Shown here one piece after another: positions 10,450 to 21,775 of a DNA stretch of 64,000 nt. The translations under genes and the position numbers were made by a program. Origin of the DNA: Diorhabda sublineata (lineage: Eukaryota; Arthropoda; Insecta; Coleoptera; Chrysomelidae); the NCBI RefSeq assembly GCF_026230105.1, contig NC_079476.1, positions 13,406,709 through 13,470,708 of the forward strand. The letters run 5' to 3'. The stretch's first letter is position 1, and every line of letters begins with the position of its first letter. The notes under the pieces are model-generated. The model was not told where the DNA came from. It searched no databases and worked only from the letters and a program-made list of their open reading frames with translations.

Positions 10450-10828
10450 AACTCTGTTATGTAAGACAAATTCATTTAAAATTAAGTCTATTTTAAATGG
10501 ACATCTACATGTAATACAAAGTAGGCCACAAAAAACTGTCCACCCCGATATTTGCTTATTCATTATATTTTAACGAATTTCGGAAACAGGAAGGATTTTG
10601 TTTTAAGAGGGACATTTTTTTACAATAAAGACCTTTTTCGCTTGTCAACTCCCTTACTGTCACGGTCAAAAAAGTTAATTACTCTAAAGTGTAATACATC
10701 TTAAATATTAAACTTATGGTGTACTAATTTATTATTTTTCATGTCACATAAACCAAATTACAATTATATGTTCAAAATAGTGTCTATCTGATTGTAGAGT
10801 CGATATTCGACATTATGTCGAACGTTTT
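10450..10828. repeat. Right arm of the inverted pair of an unknown repeat
   Basis: It is the reverse complement of 8139-8632 at roughly 80-90 percent by eye, lacking the left arm's internal 105-base insert. Together the arms flank a 1.8-kb interval that contains the mariner copy. Confidence 0.7.
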
Positions 10829-11159
10829 GTAATCTTTTAGGGGTTATTACACTGTTTTCCTGTACTATTTTTCGTCTTAGTTCTGCCATAAAAAGAAATT
10901 CAGGATAGTTAAATAGAGGGATCTAGCAGTCAAATGCTGATTAAATGATGTCGCTGTTCTATTTATATATTTTCCTCATCATCTCAGCAGTTACACAAAA
11001 TCTAATGATACAAAGAAATTATATATTGATAGTATCTTGTCTCCTACCAATATGGACTACCAATATTTTATAGACCTGACATACCTCTTCGACAAATGTA
11101 TCAAGTTATCACGCTCTTACCTCATTATTTTATTCTATATATGTATTTCATTGGATAGA

Positions 11160-11385
11160 GTTTCACATAATAAAAATATTCCCTTTACAATTTTACAAAC
11201 AGACATACCTCAAGACGATTGTTGTACTGGTGCTATGGGTATATCCGCATCAAGTGTTATAGCTCAATTACTAATGAAAGTCCATGAAGACACTGCCTTA
11301 CGGAAACGTAACAAGAATATATCATTATTTTTCTTTTATATGGATGATTGAATTATTGATTTACCAAAAAATGAAATTGAAAATA
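11160..11385 (+). pseudogene. Penelope-like reverse transcriptase scrap
   Basis: The frame at 11037-11351 contains GAMGISASSVIAQLLMKVHE, corresponding to the GTPMGSPxSPxxAxLVM block of Penelope-like reverse transcriptases. It is followed by the expected spacing to FFFYMDD, the YxDD catalytic motif. A stop follows immediately, then PKNEIEN. The rest of the element, including the GIY-YIG endonuclease, is absent. The assignment rests on this motif pair and on similarity to the clearer Penelope relic at 31915-34150. Confidence 0.55.
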
Positions 11386-11424
11386 CAGTGTGATTGATTT
11401 GTGTGATAAGGAGCCTCATTTGAC
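11386..11424. repeat. Short dispersed repeat, copy 1
   Basis: GTGATTGATTTGTGTGATAA followed by GCCTCATTTGAC, nearly the same as 28801-28838. It probably marks the end of an unidentified element family. Confidence 0.5.
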
Positions 11425-11633
11425 ATATTAATCAGTGGAATTTTGAGAAGGAAAGAGCATCGGTTTATCTTTGTCTTTCTTTATCTGTTCACTATTAAAA
11501 TTGAAACAGTTCGGACCCCATTAAGTTCCCATACCTCGTCTCTCTATTTTCAATATTATCTCTAAACTTTTTAACCCAGCCATATTTTACTCGTCGAGTT
11601 TATTTAATCAGATTACCTCTGAATATACCATAT

Positions 11634-11867
11634 TTATGTTTCGGTACGTCCTAATATTTGTAAATATTCTTGTTGAAGTTCGACGATACGGCATGGTTTC
11701 ATAATAACCATACTGTTGTAACATAGAAAGGTCATTGATAAAAAATTGTGATTATTTTTCAATATATTCTCTCTTATTTCCAAACTATTATCAGAACGTC
11801 TGACTAAAACTTCTCTACCACTATCAAAATATGATGCATCTTTAAGAGTCAAATGTTCGTACAGTAC
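11634..11867. other. Unassigned open stretch
   Basis: A 72-codon minus-strand frame (11634-11852) without recognisable motifs. It is probably chance or a relic. Confidence 0.3.
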
Positions 11868-11873
11868 AAATTG

Positions 11874-12050
11874 TGCGTGCAGATCGTCGAATGAGCAACC
11901 AGATGATTGCCGATGCTTTAAACTCCGATAAAGAAACGGTTAGAAAAATTTTACACGAGGAATTACACAGGTCTGTTCAGATTTCCTTGAAAGATTAAAA
12001 AGTTTAGAAAAAGATCTGCATTATTAAATAGTCATGATCCTTAGAACACT
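11874..12050 (+). pseudogene. mariner (irritans-like) helix-turn-helix scrap
   Basis: The plus strand reads RADRRMSNQMIADALNSDKE, then TVRKILHEELH, the second helix-turn-helix of a mariner transposase. A frame change leads to DFLERLKSLEKDLHY, the following linker. The catalytic domain does not follow. This is a different mariner lineage from the TACGAGGATGT family next door. Confidence 0.6.
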
Positions 12051-12289
12051 TATTTTGGAAATTCCACTCTGTGCTGCAATTTTTTTTGTTTTTAGGCGCC
12101 GGTCATTTAGAACAATTTCTTCCACAAATCAAATGTTTTATAGAGTTGATTGTTGAAAATAATAGACACAGGTTACCGTAATCAACATCTATTTTGTTTT
12201 TGAAGCAGCAAGTTGAAACTTTGTGAAAAGGTTGTTAGAACTTGCCACTGATGCACCGATAAAGATTTTAGCGAACGTATTCTATTTAC

Positions 12290-12969
12290 TACGAGGATGT
12301 ATTGATATCTAGTTAGCCTAGAACAGTTCCATGCATAAGCAAAATATTACGTTACCATAACAACGAACAATAACTTATTAGAAGTGTCAGTGTAAAGTTT
12401 GACGTCAAATAAGTAAACCAGAGTTACGCAATAAATTAAAAGAAGAAAAATGTCCACCGATATTGTGAAAATCGAAAAATTGGAGTATCGAGCCCTCATC
12501 AAGTACCTATATGTAAAAGGGTTAAGAGGTAAGCAGAAGCAAAATGGATCTTCAAATGTTTGAATGTTGACCAAAAGCGTGCAAGGGTAGAAGCGTCACG
12601 TTCGATCTGTGCTCGGTTTGAAAACGATGTAGACTTCTTAAACCGAATTGTTAGTATGGATGAAACTTGGCTGCATTTCTATGATCCAGAAACAAATCAA
12701 CAATCGATAAAATGGCGACACTCTGGTTCTCCAACACCTAAGAAGTTTCGTGTCCAAAAATCTGTTGGAAAAGTTCTTGCTTCAGTTTTTTGGGATTGCC
12801 ATGGAGTAATCATGATTGATTTTTTGGATAAGGGTAGATAGACGTTGCAGGTTCTCTGTAATAAATGTATCCAATTGAGAAGAGAAATATGTTGAGTATT
12901 AAAATATTTTGACATTGAAATTTTGTTTGGTTCTATAGTAGGCTAACAATTTTTCAATATATCCTCGTA
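12290..12969 (+). mobile_element. mariner family-1 deletion derivative (680 bp)
   Basis: Both termini are present: TACGAGGATGTATTGATATC at 12290 and the inverted ATATATCCTCGTA ending at 12969. The 5' leader and the first about 30 codons (IVKIEKLEYRALIKYLYVKG) are kept. A deletion then joins residue about 34 to AKWIFKCLNVDQKRARVEAS. The frame 12560-12841 continues through the first aspartate (SMDETWLHFYD) to IMIDFLDKGR. A second deletion removes the rest of the core, joining directly to the 3' untranslated region. It has both ends but no working transposase. Confidence 0.9.
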
Positions 12970-14809
12970 TATGAGATTAAGAACTCTTGGACCGCACTAT
13001 GTAAATTACTAATATTTCGATATTTTTTACGATATATTGAATAATTTATTTTTCAAATAATTCAGTATAAATAAGTCAATTAGAAGTTTACAGGGTATAC
13101 CATTACTTCAAAATAACCTATTAACATAATTTTAAAATGGTAAATAGTTGTAGTTTTTCGTAATGTGTTAAATTACAATTACAACTCTCAAAACCACACT
13201 TTTATTTATAACAACTCTATTTATTCTACAGTTATTGAAAAGTTATTGAAAAAAATAATTCATTGGAGAATTTTCATAACAAAAATAATTAACATAAACA
13301 AGTAACTTATTAATCTTGTTTAATTAGATATTTAAATTGTCTACATTCCTCAATTTTTTATTATCAACGGGGCATGCATGTCCCCTAGTCTAGTAACGAG
13401 AACGAATAGGGGCATTCGGCACGTTGTATATATAAAAGAAAAAATTCCATACTTACTGTGAAAATTCAAGCCCCTATAATAACACCGATTCCTCCAATCA
13501 CAGTGTTGCAAATTGATCGTTTTTGATTTTTGGCCACCCAGAGAGTCTACCCTGATAATCTGGTCTCAAATGCATCACCTATCTCCAAGATAAATACCCT
13601 TCAAAAAAAACATGAAAATGGTATCCGTTCGTCCGTCGCAAATGAAAATCTATGCCTACGATGTGTTAAAAAAATTGCAGGAAACTCGGATTCCTACTTG
13701 CCGATCAAAAATAATATTGTCAATATTTCCTGTGGTTCACTTGACAATCAAAGATGTTTATATTGATCATACCAACTATGTAAAGATGATTAGTGATGCT
13801 GCTTACACAAAGGTCATTGGAATAGCGGAATAGAGCAATCCAATAACATTCGCAATATTCTCAATATGATGTTTTACTATTGGTAATATTCCTTACGTGT
13901 AAAAATTTCGTTATTGTTATGAAAACTTGCTCATTAGTTCGATGTCAACTGGGCAGAACGAAATATCCAATTTCAGCTTCAACTGTGATTTTTTAGGTTG
14001 GTTTTTATTTATTATTTGCGTTTCATTAAGCCTAGAAACATTACTTTAAAATTTTGCAATTTTTCATTTCTTCTTTTTAGTTTATCTTCAAAATGTTTGG
14101 TATGTGAGTGACGCATGTCAAGATTCAGAGGAACTGAAATCAATTTTGGTGAAGCTGAATGCCTGAATCGGTTCTGTGCGGCATTCATCTATTTTGATTG
14201 CATTCTCTTAATATCTTCGAGCCCTCTCATCGATGGATGTTCCCTACTATGGTGCGCGTCTTGACTAGGTCTCCACTTCAAAACCTTTTTTGCACAGCGT
14301 CCACACGCAAGCATAATTACGTGGCCAACCTAGTTCCATTTTAACTTTGTAATTCGCTCAATTTCAACAGTAATATCAGTTGGTTATTCAGAACACTGTC
14401 TCTAATATCTAACAGAAAGGCCCATTATCGATCTTCCCATTTTTCTCTATGCAATGTGTATTTTATTCACAGAATTTAATTCTGAGAGTGAGATTTTCTG
14501 CTCGCTCCATAAGCAATACACATTGATACATAACATTTCTCTTCAAGCATAATATGATATCTGGTTATAATATATCCTTTAGTTTTGTAATATACAAAAC
14601 AATAATTCTCGAATCATATCAATCGCAAAACATTTGACAAAATACATTGTCTGCTAAATAAATGTGTATTTTTTTATAAAAAACTGGAAAACTTTTTTCA
14701 CTATTCCAATGAAATGTATTAATTCATTTATTTTTCATGTATATCTTTTAGCAAGGTCTTAGAAATTACCGTGCGTTGCATCCTCCGTTATGCTAGGTAG
14801 TTATTATTA
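12970..14809. other. Unannotated spacer
   Basis: AT-rich DNA. Two overlapping open stretches at 13530-13833 (78 and 73 codons) lack recognisable motifs and exclude each other. No repeat ends or splice-bounded exon are identified. Confidence 0.45.
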
Positions 14810-15347
14810 TCTTTGGAGAGCTTTCCGCGTCTTTTCTCCTCAATTTTTTCCCGTATAGTGGTCATTAATGTCGAATAGTAATCTCCAGTTATTGTTCTAC
14901 CCTTATTAAAAAAATCAATCATAATTACTCCATGGCAATCCCAAAAAATTGTAGCAAGAACTTTTCCAGCAGATTTTTGGACACGAAACTTCTTAGATCT
15001 TTGAGAACCAGAGTGTCGCTATTCCATCGATTGTTGCTTTGTTTCTGGATCGTAGAAATGTACCTAAGTTTCATCCATACTAACAATTCGATTCAGTGCT
15101 TCAGATGTTCGTTTTAGCCCAATTCCACGATCTAATAAAATCATGTCAAGAACTGCATCGATATTATCGGGGACTGACACAGAAACTGGCCTTCCCGATC
15201 GGTCATCATCTTCAATGGAAAATTTACCTCTTTTGAAGCTTGCAGTCCAACACTTCTAATAAGTTATTGTTCGTTGCTATGGTAACGCAATATTTTGTTT
15301 ATGCATGGAACTGGTCTAGGCTAACTAGATATCAATACATCCTCGTA
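14810..15347 (-). mobile_element. mariner family-1 fragment, 3' truncated
   Basis: The 5' terminal repeat is intact (ATATCAATACATCCTCGTA ending at 15347). Reading leftward, most of the N-terminal region is deleted: GCATGGAACTGGTCTAGGC leads to CAGTCC, then coding for FKRGKFSIEDDDRSGRPVSV. A second deletion brings in the first aspartate region, RIVSMDETxVHFYDPETKQ. The copy ends inside codons for the KIEEKRRGKLS block at about 14813. It is a pseudogene of the same family. Confidence 0.85.
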
Positions 15348-15769
15348 TCTGCCTGAATATCAACTTTCAAAGACATTCTGTTCTGTTTTAATCTAAGATT
15401 GGTATCACTCCAATAGTATCTAAAGTTGTGCTATTTAGCATAAACTTTTTGCGCTAATGAGCTACAATATTTTTATAAGCAATTATGATCATCAGATAAT
15501 TTTGTACTAGCGTTACTTTGTTATAATGTAATTTTCTGAAGGGATGTACAAAGGTTTTCCATAAAACTCATAATAATGTCATAATTCTCCAAATTGTTGT
15601 CCTGGTAATTTGGTTGCGTATCAATAAATAAGTGACCTACCGCATCATAAGTTCTTTGACGATTACTGATGTATATCATAGAATCCTTATACTTTCATGA
15701 TGGGTAAACATAATTAAATTTTGAGAGTGCCTTATTACAATGACCTAATAACTTCTTCTTCTCGTGCCT

Positions 15770-16545
15770 TCTGCTCATAGAAAGTTGGCGACAACGTTTT
15801 TAAATGCGTCTCTGTCCCTCGCAACATGAAACAATTCTCCGACAAAATTTGTCCATTCTCTTATGTTACGAAGCCAGGATTTCTTTTCCTGTCAATGCCT
15901 TTCTTTCCCTCTACTCTGCACTGCATTATGTTCTGTAGCAGTAGGTATTTTTTGTTGCGTAAGATGTGTCCTATGTAAGATGTTTTTCTTATCTTAATAA
16001 TACTTCGTCGTTGGTGAATCTGTCAGTCCAGGGTATATTCAGGATACGTCTATAGAGCCACATCTCAAATGCCTCAAGCTTTTTGATCATTTGTGCTTCC
16101 AAGGTCTAGGTTTCCACTCTGTACAGCAGTACTGAGCACACATAACATTCCATGAATCCTATTCTGACGTGGATGTGTAGATTTCTTGTTGCAAACATTG
16201 AGGAATACTTGACAAATGCCTTTAGAGTCATTTCAATTCTGATCTTGATTTCTTCGTCTGGATCCATTTGAGCTGACCCAGATACTCGTATTTTTGCACC
16301 CATTCTATGTGTTTGCCATTCAGTGTGAGAATAAGGTTTATATTAATCTTTTGGTTTTTACATATAACCATGAATTTAGTTTTTTCAATCTTGAGTTGTT
16401 GATTATTATATGTCTCCCTCCTCATGTCTCTCCTCCAGCACGTTCTGAAATACAAACTGAGAATATAGAGAAAGAAAGAACGCAGCCTTGGCGAACTCCC
16501 TTTTGAATTTCGATTTCATCTGTCTCCATGTCCTCAACACGCCGT
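15770..16545 (-). pseudogene. LINE reverse transcriptase C-terminal fragment
   Basis: The minus strand encodes, in several frames, LKIEKTKFMVICKNQKI, LTLNGKHIEWVQKYEYLGQL and DEEIKIRIEMTLKAFVKYSS, then SVLLYRVET, the thumb and C-terminal region of LINE reverse transcriptases (usually VWSVLLYGVETW). A tail follows with MIKKLEAFEMWLYRRILNIP-like codons and SYIGHILRNKKYLLLQNIMQ-like codons. A short segment before it (16460-16530) retains the block preceding YADD, but YADD itself is deleted. The copy is truncated at both ends. Confidence 0.75.
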
Positions 16546-16731
16546 TTGATTGTAATAGATATTTTTGATTATTCGTATATCGCTTGGATCTAAGTTAATA
16601 GTTGTTAAATTCTCTATAATAACAAAGATAAATAATTTAGGACATTCGAACACTATTGACGACAAAGCAGCCGACTACGTTTTTAATACAAATAATATTT
16701 AAACAATTTAGTTTTAAGAGTTTTTTTTACT

Positions 16732-16890
16732 TTATCGAATCCAGCTGCCCAAAATTTGACAGTCATAAATGATGGTGCAGTCTCCGTATACAATGTCTAA
16801 CTCCTCTTTAATTTGCTTAGGCGTATTGCCTTCCAAAAACAAAAATTTCGTTACCGCTCGATACTCAATTTTTTCTCTTTTTCCCTTCAT
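16732..16890 (-). pseudogene. mariner N-terminal domain fragment, separate lineage
   Basis: A 52-codon minus-strand frame starts MKGKREKIEYRAVTKFLFLE and continues GNTPKQIKEELDIVYGD, the first helix-turn-helix of a mariner transposase. A stop and loss of similarity follow. It is not the same subfamily as the copies with TACGAGGATGT ends. Confidence 0.6.
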
Positions 16891-17084
16891 GATGACTCAT
16901 TTATACGATTGTTAAACAGAAACTAAGTTTTCAAAATGGATGAAATTTGGGGTAGGAAACCTTCAGTACAATCTCTGAAGGCGATAACGTGTCTATCGAA
17001 ACGTACATCAGATAGGGTAATTGAGTGTTGGTGTATGTAGTGGTACTGTAAACAGTGGGTTTAGTAGAAACTAACGCGTAACGA

Positions 17085-17947
17085 ATGACTGCGACGGGGA
17101 TTGAAAGCAATGTTGCTTTATTTTTGGATGTAATGCGAATTCGAATAATTTACATTCAGCTCATCATAGAGGAAAAGCTACTTATTCACATTTTCGTTGT
17201 CGAGTTTTCAATAAAGGGCAAATTGAATATGAAAATATAATATCACTTATGCCTTCTCAAATGCTATCACTGCTATAATTAGTAGTTTGGCTTTTCCTTC
17301 TATGTAAGCCACCACCGGCGAAGTCGATGTTTTTGAAACGATCATTAAATAGCACTATAATCGATGAAGAAGCTCTATCTGCAGACAATACTGCAGCATA
17401 CAGATGTCCAAAAAACTTCTAGCTGATGGAGGATACGAACCTCGGTAAATGTTTAACGCATATTAATGTTTCGAAAGATAATGAAAAACCAAAAAATTCT
17501 TTTCTAAAAGCAAAAAGTCTGCCCCTGAATTTCAGGCAGCATTTTCAATGCTACTATATTTCATTGCATCTAGAATTGTGTCAATAAACCTCTATAGCTT
17601 TATTGTTAAATTCTCGCGCTTCAAATATTCCTAAAGACATAGGTCTGCTAATGGTTTTGCGTAATAATCAAGAATTGTGGGTTCCAAGCAAAAAAAAAAA
17701 TTTGACTGAGCTATTGAAATCATGCTAAAAAAATTATAGCTTGATAGATGAAAATCTACGGGATGATGAGAATCGTGCTAATTCAAATTTTAACTGTAAA
17801 CATTACCGAAAATCCGAATGGAATAAAACGAGCTGGGTTAAAACAGAGAAAGTCAAATTACATTTTGGAGTTGCTGTGCTCTTTAAGATGAAGATTTCAC
17901 AGAACGTTCACCATCCGTTTACCATCGCTTGGGATCCTGTCAAATAG
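17085..17947 (+). other. Unidentified coding-like remnants
   Basis: Discontinuous plus-strand frames look protein-like, for example GCNANSNNLHSAHHRGKATY near 17125, FQAAFSMLLYFIASR near 17530, and 17741-17947 beginning MIDENLRDDENRANSNFNCK. The order (short Cys/His-rich start, then helical segments) would fit a decayed transposase such as a THAP/P-type, but there is no decisive motif and I do not assign it. Confidence 0.25.
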
Positions 17948-17950
17948 TAG

Positions 17951-19139
17951 AGAAAAGCGATTTGTTTTCAATTAACAAATGAAAAAAAGGATATGATGAG
18001 TTTCCATTTTTACCGAGCTTTACTCTACCTACGACAAACCTTTGCATAAGAAAAAAATTGGATAGCTAAAGTATTGAAGAAAGAAAAGAAAGTACATGTC
18101 AAAATGAATTCACCTGTTTCTAGGTTGAGCAAAAATAATTTTACTTCCGGATATTCGCACAACTCTATTTATAGAGTATTTATACTACCAAGCACATGGT
18201 TTCTTTCTGTCTTGTGAGTGACAGTTTTTCTTCATAAATCGATGTTTGGCAATGCGTTAATACCTAACACTGTATAATTCATCTGAAACCAGAAAAACAA
18301 ATTAAATTTAAACTAGTAGTAAATAAAAATTTCGACATGGTGAAAAAGTAAAATTCCACGTCAACATGGAGTTGATCAACAATTTGGATGTTTACGGTCT
18401 GGTTCTACTCACTTAACCTATGACGTTAAAATTTCGTGCGTTATAAATGTGCAAAATCTGGTTATTGTTCATATTGTATTAATAGTAGCTATTTCGAAAA
18501 TGAAATCATTCTACGTGAATGAATCTTATATATTTAAATGATTTTGTATTTAGCCATCCAATATACACATAAAAAATTTATATTACGTAATAAAACTAAA
18601 AGAAAATATTGTTAGATAAAAAATACAGTGAATTATTCCAACGCCGAATATATGACTGGAAATATTCTTTCGGAATGGCTCTCATCTACTCTATCGTGGC
18701 CTTCTTATTGTCGGGAACAATGACAAAACCTTTTCCTTTCAGAAAATAAAGTCGCTTGGTGCGATTCCTGATAAGACAAATATTGGCAGTCAGGAAGACA
18801 TTTAACTACCAAAAACGACTTTGTCATCATAATAAAATAAGCAGTTGGCCTACTTTTTAGATCTCTTTCTTCCTGTATAGTATTGCAAACGTTCCGTACC
18901 GCAATAGTTTGTTTGAATGAACAAGTTTGTCCATTTATTACTTATTTTCATCTGTTATTGAGGTCGAAAAACGTCCAGATTGTTTCCCGTCCTTCATTGA
19001 TCTCATTTCACATTCAAATCACTTGTGTATATATCACAGACAAAAAATATTAAAATGTTGAAATATGTAAGCAATTGATTCCTCAAAAATCATTTACTGT
19101 ACCAGTATGGTCCCAGGAGTACCTAGCACAAGAAAGAAA
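17951..19139. other. Unannotated spacer
   Basis: AT-rich sequence with no supported gene or repeat end. Confidence 0.45.
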
Positions 19140-19880
19140 ACACAAAAATTTTGGAGAAAAATATATTTATTTTTTAACGTAAACTTCTTTTAGCTCCATA
19201 CACTTTTCCCAGTGATGTTCATTAAGTTCAATACCCTTTTTATAAGGTAAGGTTGAAAGCAAGCTCTTCATTGTGAAAATCTTTGACCACCGAGCCATTT
19301 TGTCAAGTCTGGGAACAGAAAATAATTCGAGGAGACTGAATATGGCGAATAGGGTGCATGAGGTAGCAATTCAAACTTAATTAATTAATTTTGGCAATTG
19401 CAATATTGATGAAACAACACTTTCTTCTTAGCCAAATGCAGTTGTTTTTGCTTGATTTATTCGCTCAAACGTTGCAATAAGTTCGCATAATACTTGCCGT
19501 TAATAGTTTTTCCTTTTTCAAGATAGTTAATGAAAATTATCCCACGCGTATTCCAAAAAACCGATGCCATGACCTAGGCCTGCAGATGGAACGGTATTTG
19601 CCTTCTTTGGAGCCGGTTCCCTCTTTTCCATTGTTTTTATTGTTCTTTTGTTCTGGGTGTGAAGTGATGGACCCACGTTTCATCCATGGTTACGAAACTG
19701 TGCAAAAATTCGGCTTTATTTCTGTAAAACATTGCCAAATACTTGATGGAAACATCTTCACGACGCTGCTTTCGTTCCATTCTCCAGAATAGAATCTAGT
19801 ACAACTTTAATATTGGTTGGACTAAGACCTCTCAAATAAAAATATTGTATCAATTAACGATGACCAATTTTTTCCATGTT
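19140..19880 (-). mobile_element. mariner relic of a second lineage
   Basis: The minus strand starts near 19875 with MEKIGHR then LIQYFYLRGLSPTNIKVVLD, the first helix-turn-helix. After a deletion it gives RREDVSIKYLAMFYRNKAEF and SFVTMDETWVHHFTPRTKEQ (first aspartate), then GKTING-type codons. At 19150-19380 it reads FELLPHAPYSPYSVSSNYFL, where the expected SPDLAPSDY is mutated so the third aspartate is lost. The second aspartate block is deleted. Stops and frameshifts are frequent. The outer ends could not be paired confidently. Confidence 0.75.
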
Positions 19881-19989
19881 TACAAATTCACTGAAAACGT
19901 TCGATATTGATGGCTGCCAAACAAATACTAAACAACGTGGCGTCTTCAAACTTGAAACATATGCTGTATAGATTGTGTACTTTAAATAC

Positions 19990-21170
19990 AGTGGTATTGT
20001 TAGCAACTCCCACAATGTCCACATGAATCACATCTCTTTGAACAAAAATCAGTTACAGAAATCACGACAAAAAATGTAACAATTTATTTTAGATCTTGAT
20101 AGTTCGGCTGACGTGAACTGATTACTTGGGTAGGAATTCTCCACCCCATCGCCATAAAAAACCGCGGCAGAAACAAATAAAAAATTGGGTGCATTCAATA
20201 TTTTTCTTACCAATATCAATAAAGGTGTGTTTCCTTCACGAAAACCAAAACTTAGTCGAACCAAAGTAACAATTTGATTTGACAAATTGATAAAAACTAA
20301 ACCTTTTTTAGAGACTTTTTTAATTAACAATTATGAATTCCTTATGGAATCAGTTAAAAGTAGCAAATGAATGCAACGTTTTCGTTTAATAATTTTTTCC
20401 TGATTTTCAAAATCTCAAATACCTACAATCCTATTTTTTTTTTATTTTCTATGTAAAAAACCTATGCCAGGACGATACACTTCCATCATGAATTTTTGAG
20501 AATTATTGTATACTGAATAAGTATGTTTCAGCTGAGTTACAGACTAATAACATCATATAAAAGTGACTTTAATAAAGTAATGCCACCAAATATATCTATC
20601 GATGATTTTTTCTACAAATATAAAGAAATAATATGAAATTGAAATACATTACATCTCTTGTCGCTGATTTGTATCTCGTGCTGATCCATCAGAAAGAGAT
20701 GAAATCACTTTTTGCAGTGGACACCGATATTAACTCGACTACATTAGTGAAAAAAAAGTCTACTCAGGTTACACCCCCCGTAACTTCAAGTCACTGGCAA
20801 CAAACTGAACACGAAATAGTATTTTCCTCAGTGAAATTTAATAGTATTAGCTTAAAAATAATATGATGAAATTGTAATACTTCTTCTTCTCACAGTCCAA
20901 CAATATGTTATGATCGGTAATTATTAGGAGTAACTAATCCTTATAAACCTGACCTACCACTATGAGCCCTGCAGAGGAGTAACTCCTATATCATGACCAA
21001 TTCCAATGTACCCTCCTCATCATAAAAAAATTTCTTCATCCCACCCAAAATATACCAACGAATCTCTTTTTCTCTCTATCTCACCCACCTATCAATTAGC
21101 CATCAAAAGTCAACCGATACATATCTCCGTTTACAACAAATAAGAATTCTACCTGAAAATGGATAGTGAT
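19990..21170. other. Unannotated spacer
   Basis: AT-rich sequence with short chance frames (20049-20330, 20633-20866). Nothing is recognised. Confidence 0.45.
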
Positions 21171-21179
21171 AAAGCTACT

Positions 21180-21775
21180 CAATCGATCACTATTGCGAAA
21201 AGGCCTTGAAATGGCTTTTATCGAAAACGCGGTTTCGGAAAAGGAAAGGTGCACGTAAATGCGAGGAGAGACTGAACAGTTAAAAGAAGACTTAAGGCAG
21301 CTAACCTTAATCCAAAAGGCCAGCTACTGGCTCCAAATTAACCCCAGCTCGCCGAGCAGCCACTCTACGATTTGCTAGAGAACACGTTAATTCGACTGAC
21401 AAACAATCCGTTCTCTTCTCAGAAGAAAGCAGAGTGTGCCTGCATGGTAGCCATAGAAGAGGACGTTTCTACAGAAGACTTGGGAAAGATTCTCGCAGGG
21501 TTGCAAAAATAAAACGTGGCTTTTGGAGGAGGTTTGAGCAGACATTTCAATGGAAGCAAAAAGTTCGTTTTGGTTAAAACTGGTGGCGGAGCGGGGAGAT
21601 TAACGGCGAACCGATTCATAGAAGAGCTTTTAGGAGAACACGTCGTTCTCTACGCCAGTTTCATCGGAGAAAATTTTATCCTAATGCAGGACAATGCTCG
21701 TCCACGTTCCATAAGGTAGTATCTACAGGATGTAGAAATTGCGGCTATGGATGGGCCAGGGCATATGCTAGACAC
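21180..21775 (+). pseudogene. Tc1-like transposase fragment
   Basis: The plus strand reads, across frames, TPARRAATLRFAREHVNSTD, then SVLFSEESRVCLHGSHRRG, where the first catalytic motif SDESR has become SEESR. It continues with SGEINGEPIHR-region codons (frame 21516-21719: VKTGGGAGRLTANRFIEELL) and NFILMQDNARPRSIR, the second aspartate motif. The copy ends at about 21770, just before the DDE glutamate (codons for MDGPGHM in place of the MDWPARSPDLNPIE block), where an R1-type LINE sequence begins. It is frameshifted and lacks its third catalytic residue. Confidence 0.75.

Noticed and set aside
13530..13833. Overlapping 78- and 73-codon frames considered as a small gene
   Set aside because: They exclude each other, lack motifs and have no splice or promoter context.
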